From NCBI RefSeq assembly GCF_900109345.1, contig NZ_FNZN01000008.1, positions 1-64,000 on the forward strand: a stretch of DNA of 64,000 bases. The letters run 5' to 3'. The notes beneath the pieces are model-generated. The model was given only the letters and a program-made list of their open reading frames with translations. It made no database searches and was not told the origin of the DNA. The stretch's first letter is position 1, and every line of letters starts with the position of its first letter. The position numbers were made by a program, and so were the translations under genes. This DNA comes from Maribacter orientalis. Its GTDB lineage: Bacteria; Bacteroidota; Bacteroidia; Flavobacteriales; Flavobacteriaceae. This document shows, one piece after another, positions 63,750 through 64,000 of this stretch.

Positions 63750-63770
63750 AATTCAATAAGTATAGTTAAA

Positions 63771-63807
63771 AAAAAAGTGCCAAGGTTTCCTTGAGCACTT
63801 TTTTTAT
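63771..63807 (+). terminator. Terminator after the M20 amidohydrolase gene
   Basis: AAGTGCCAAGG (63775-63785) pairs with CCTTGAGCACTT (63789-63800) with one bulged A, followed by a run of Ts. Confidence 0.9.
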
Positions 63808-63876
63808 TTATTTAAAGATTTATTGTAACAAATAAACCTTTTATATGACTAATCACATAAGATCAACCAACCAACA

Positions 63877-64000
63877 GTGAACAAAGAACTTGAACACAAA
63901 TTTGTGACCGAGCTACAGAACAATCAAAATATTGTTCATAAAGTGTGTACGCTATATACAAACGACCGCGACTCTCACAACGATTTGTTTCAAGAAATTA
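63877..64000 (+). CDS. Start of a sigma-70 family factor gene, cut by the window edge
   Basis: A frame from GTG at 63877 stays open to the edge (41 codons). The residues NIVHKVCTLYTNDRDSHNDL followed by FQEI match the first helix of sigma region 2 in ECF-type factors, where the D-x-x-D-L-x-Q-E motif lies. No ATG is available at the expected place, so a GTG start is proposed. The rest lies outside the window. There is no sign which genes it controls. Confidence 0.75.
   Translation, partial: MNKELEHKFVTELQNNQNIVHKVCTLYTNDRDSHNDLFQEI

Overview
The window is chromosomal DNA from a marine-type member of the Flavobacteriaceae (Bacteroidota). Three things support this. The base composition is AT-rich with short intergenic gaps. 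Several promoters match the Bacteroidota form (TTG, 17-23 nt, TAnnTTTG). The gene families are typical of the group: the eboABCDEF operon, DUF3822 next to rsmD, a head-GIN-domain protein, a zinc-module-less DnaX and a giant malectin/PKD surface protein. No tRNA, rRNA operon, insertion sequence, prophage or CRISPR array was seen. The exact genus cannot be read from the sequence.

Region 1-13.7 kb is one minus-strand reading frame of at least 4,562 codons running off the left edge. It encodes a secreted giant protein built of malectin-like, cadherin-like, lectin-like, sugar-dehydrogenase-like propeller, ASH, DUF4114-like and PKD modules, several present in multiple copies. A 745-bp non-coding stretch follows.

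Region 14.4-19.7 kb (minus) holds a sugar/lipid A group (kdsB, HAD phosphatase, KdnB-like Kdo 8-oxidase, acyltransferase) behind a DUF4126 membrane protein and a RecD-like helicase. Region 19.7-24.0 kb (plus) carries a conserved unknown, DUF3822, rsmD and dnaX, with the RNase P RNA gene on the minus strand between rsmD and dnaX.

Region 24.0-30.8 kb (minus) is a complete eboABCDEF operon with a TMEM220-family gene at its 3' end, divergent from miaE. Its product is unknown; it is the least understood system in the window. Region 31.5-43.5 kb is mostly minus-strand housekeeping: ppk1-sixA, pdxH, rnz with a STAS-like partner, pyrR-pyrB, rpsA, cmk and lon, plus a plus-strand BON/LysM protein.

Region 43.8-46.7 kb (plus) is an ECF sigma operon with a membrane protein and two repeat-rich secreted proteins. 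Region 46.8-53.4 kb (minus) has a UMF1-type transporter, an M48 lipoprotein protease, a GH31 alpha-glucosidase and glgB. Region 53.6-64 kb mixes a collagen-like lipoprotein, lipoprotein msrB, lpd, a sugar dehydrogenase lipoprotein, aroQ, outer-membrane proteins (one a remnant), xerD, an NDH-2 type dehydrogenase, a secreted M20 amidohydrolase and the start of another sigma factor gene cut by the right edge.
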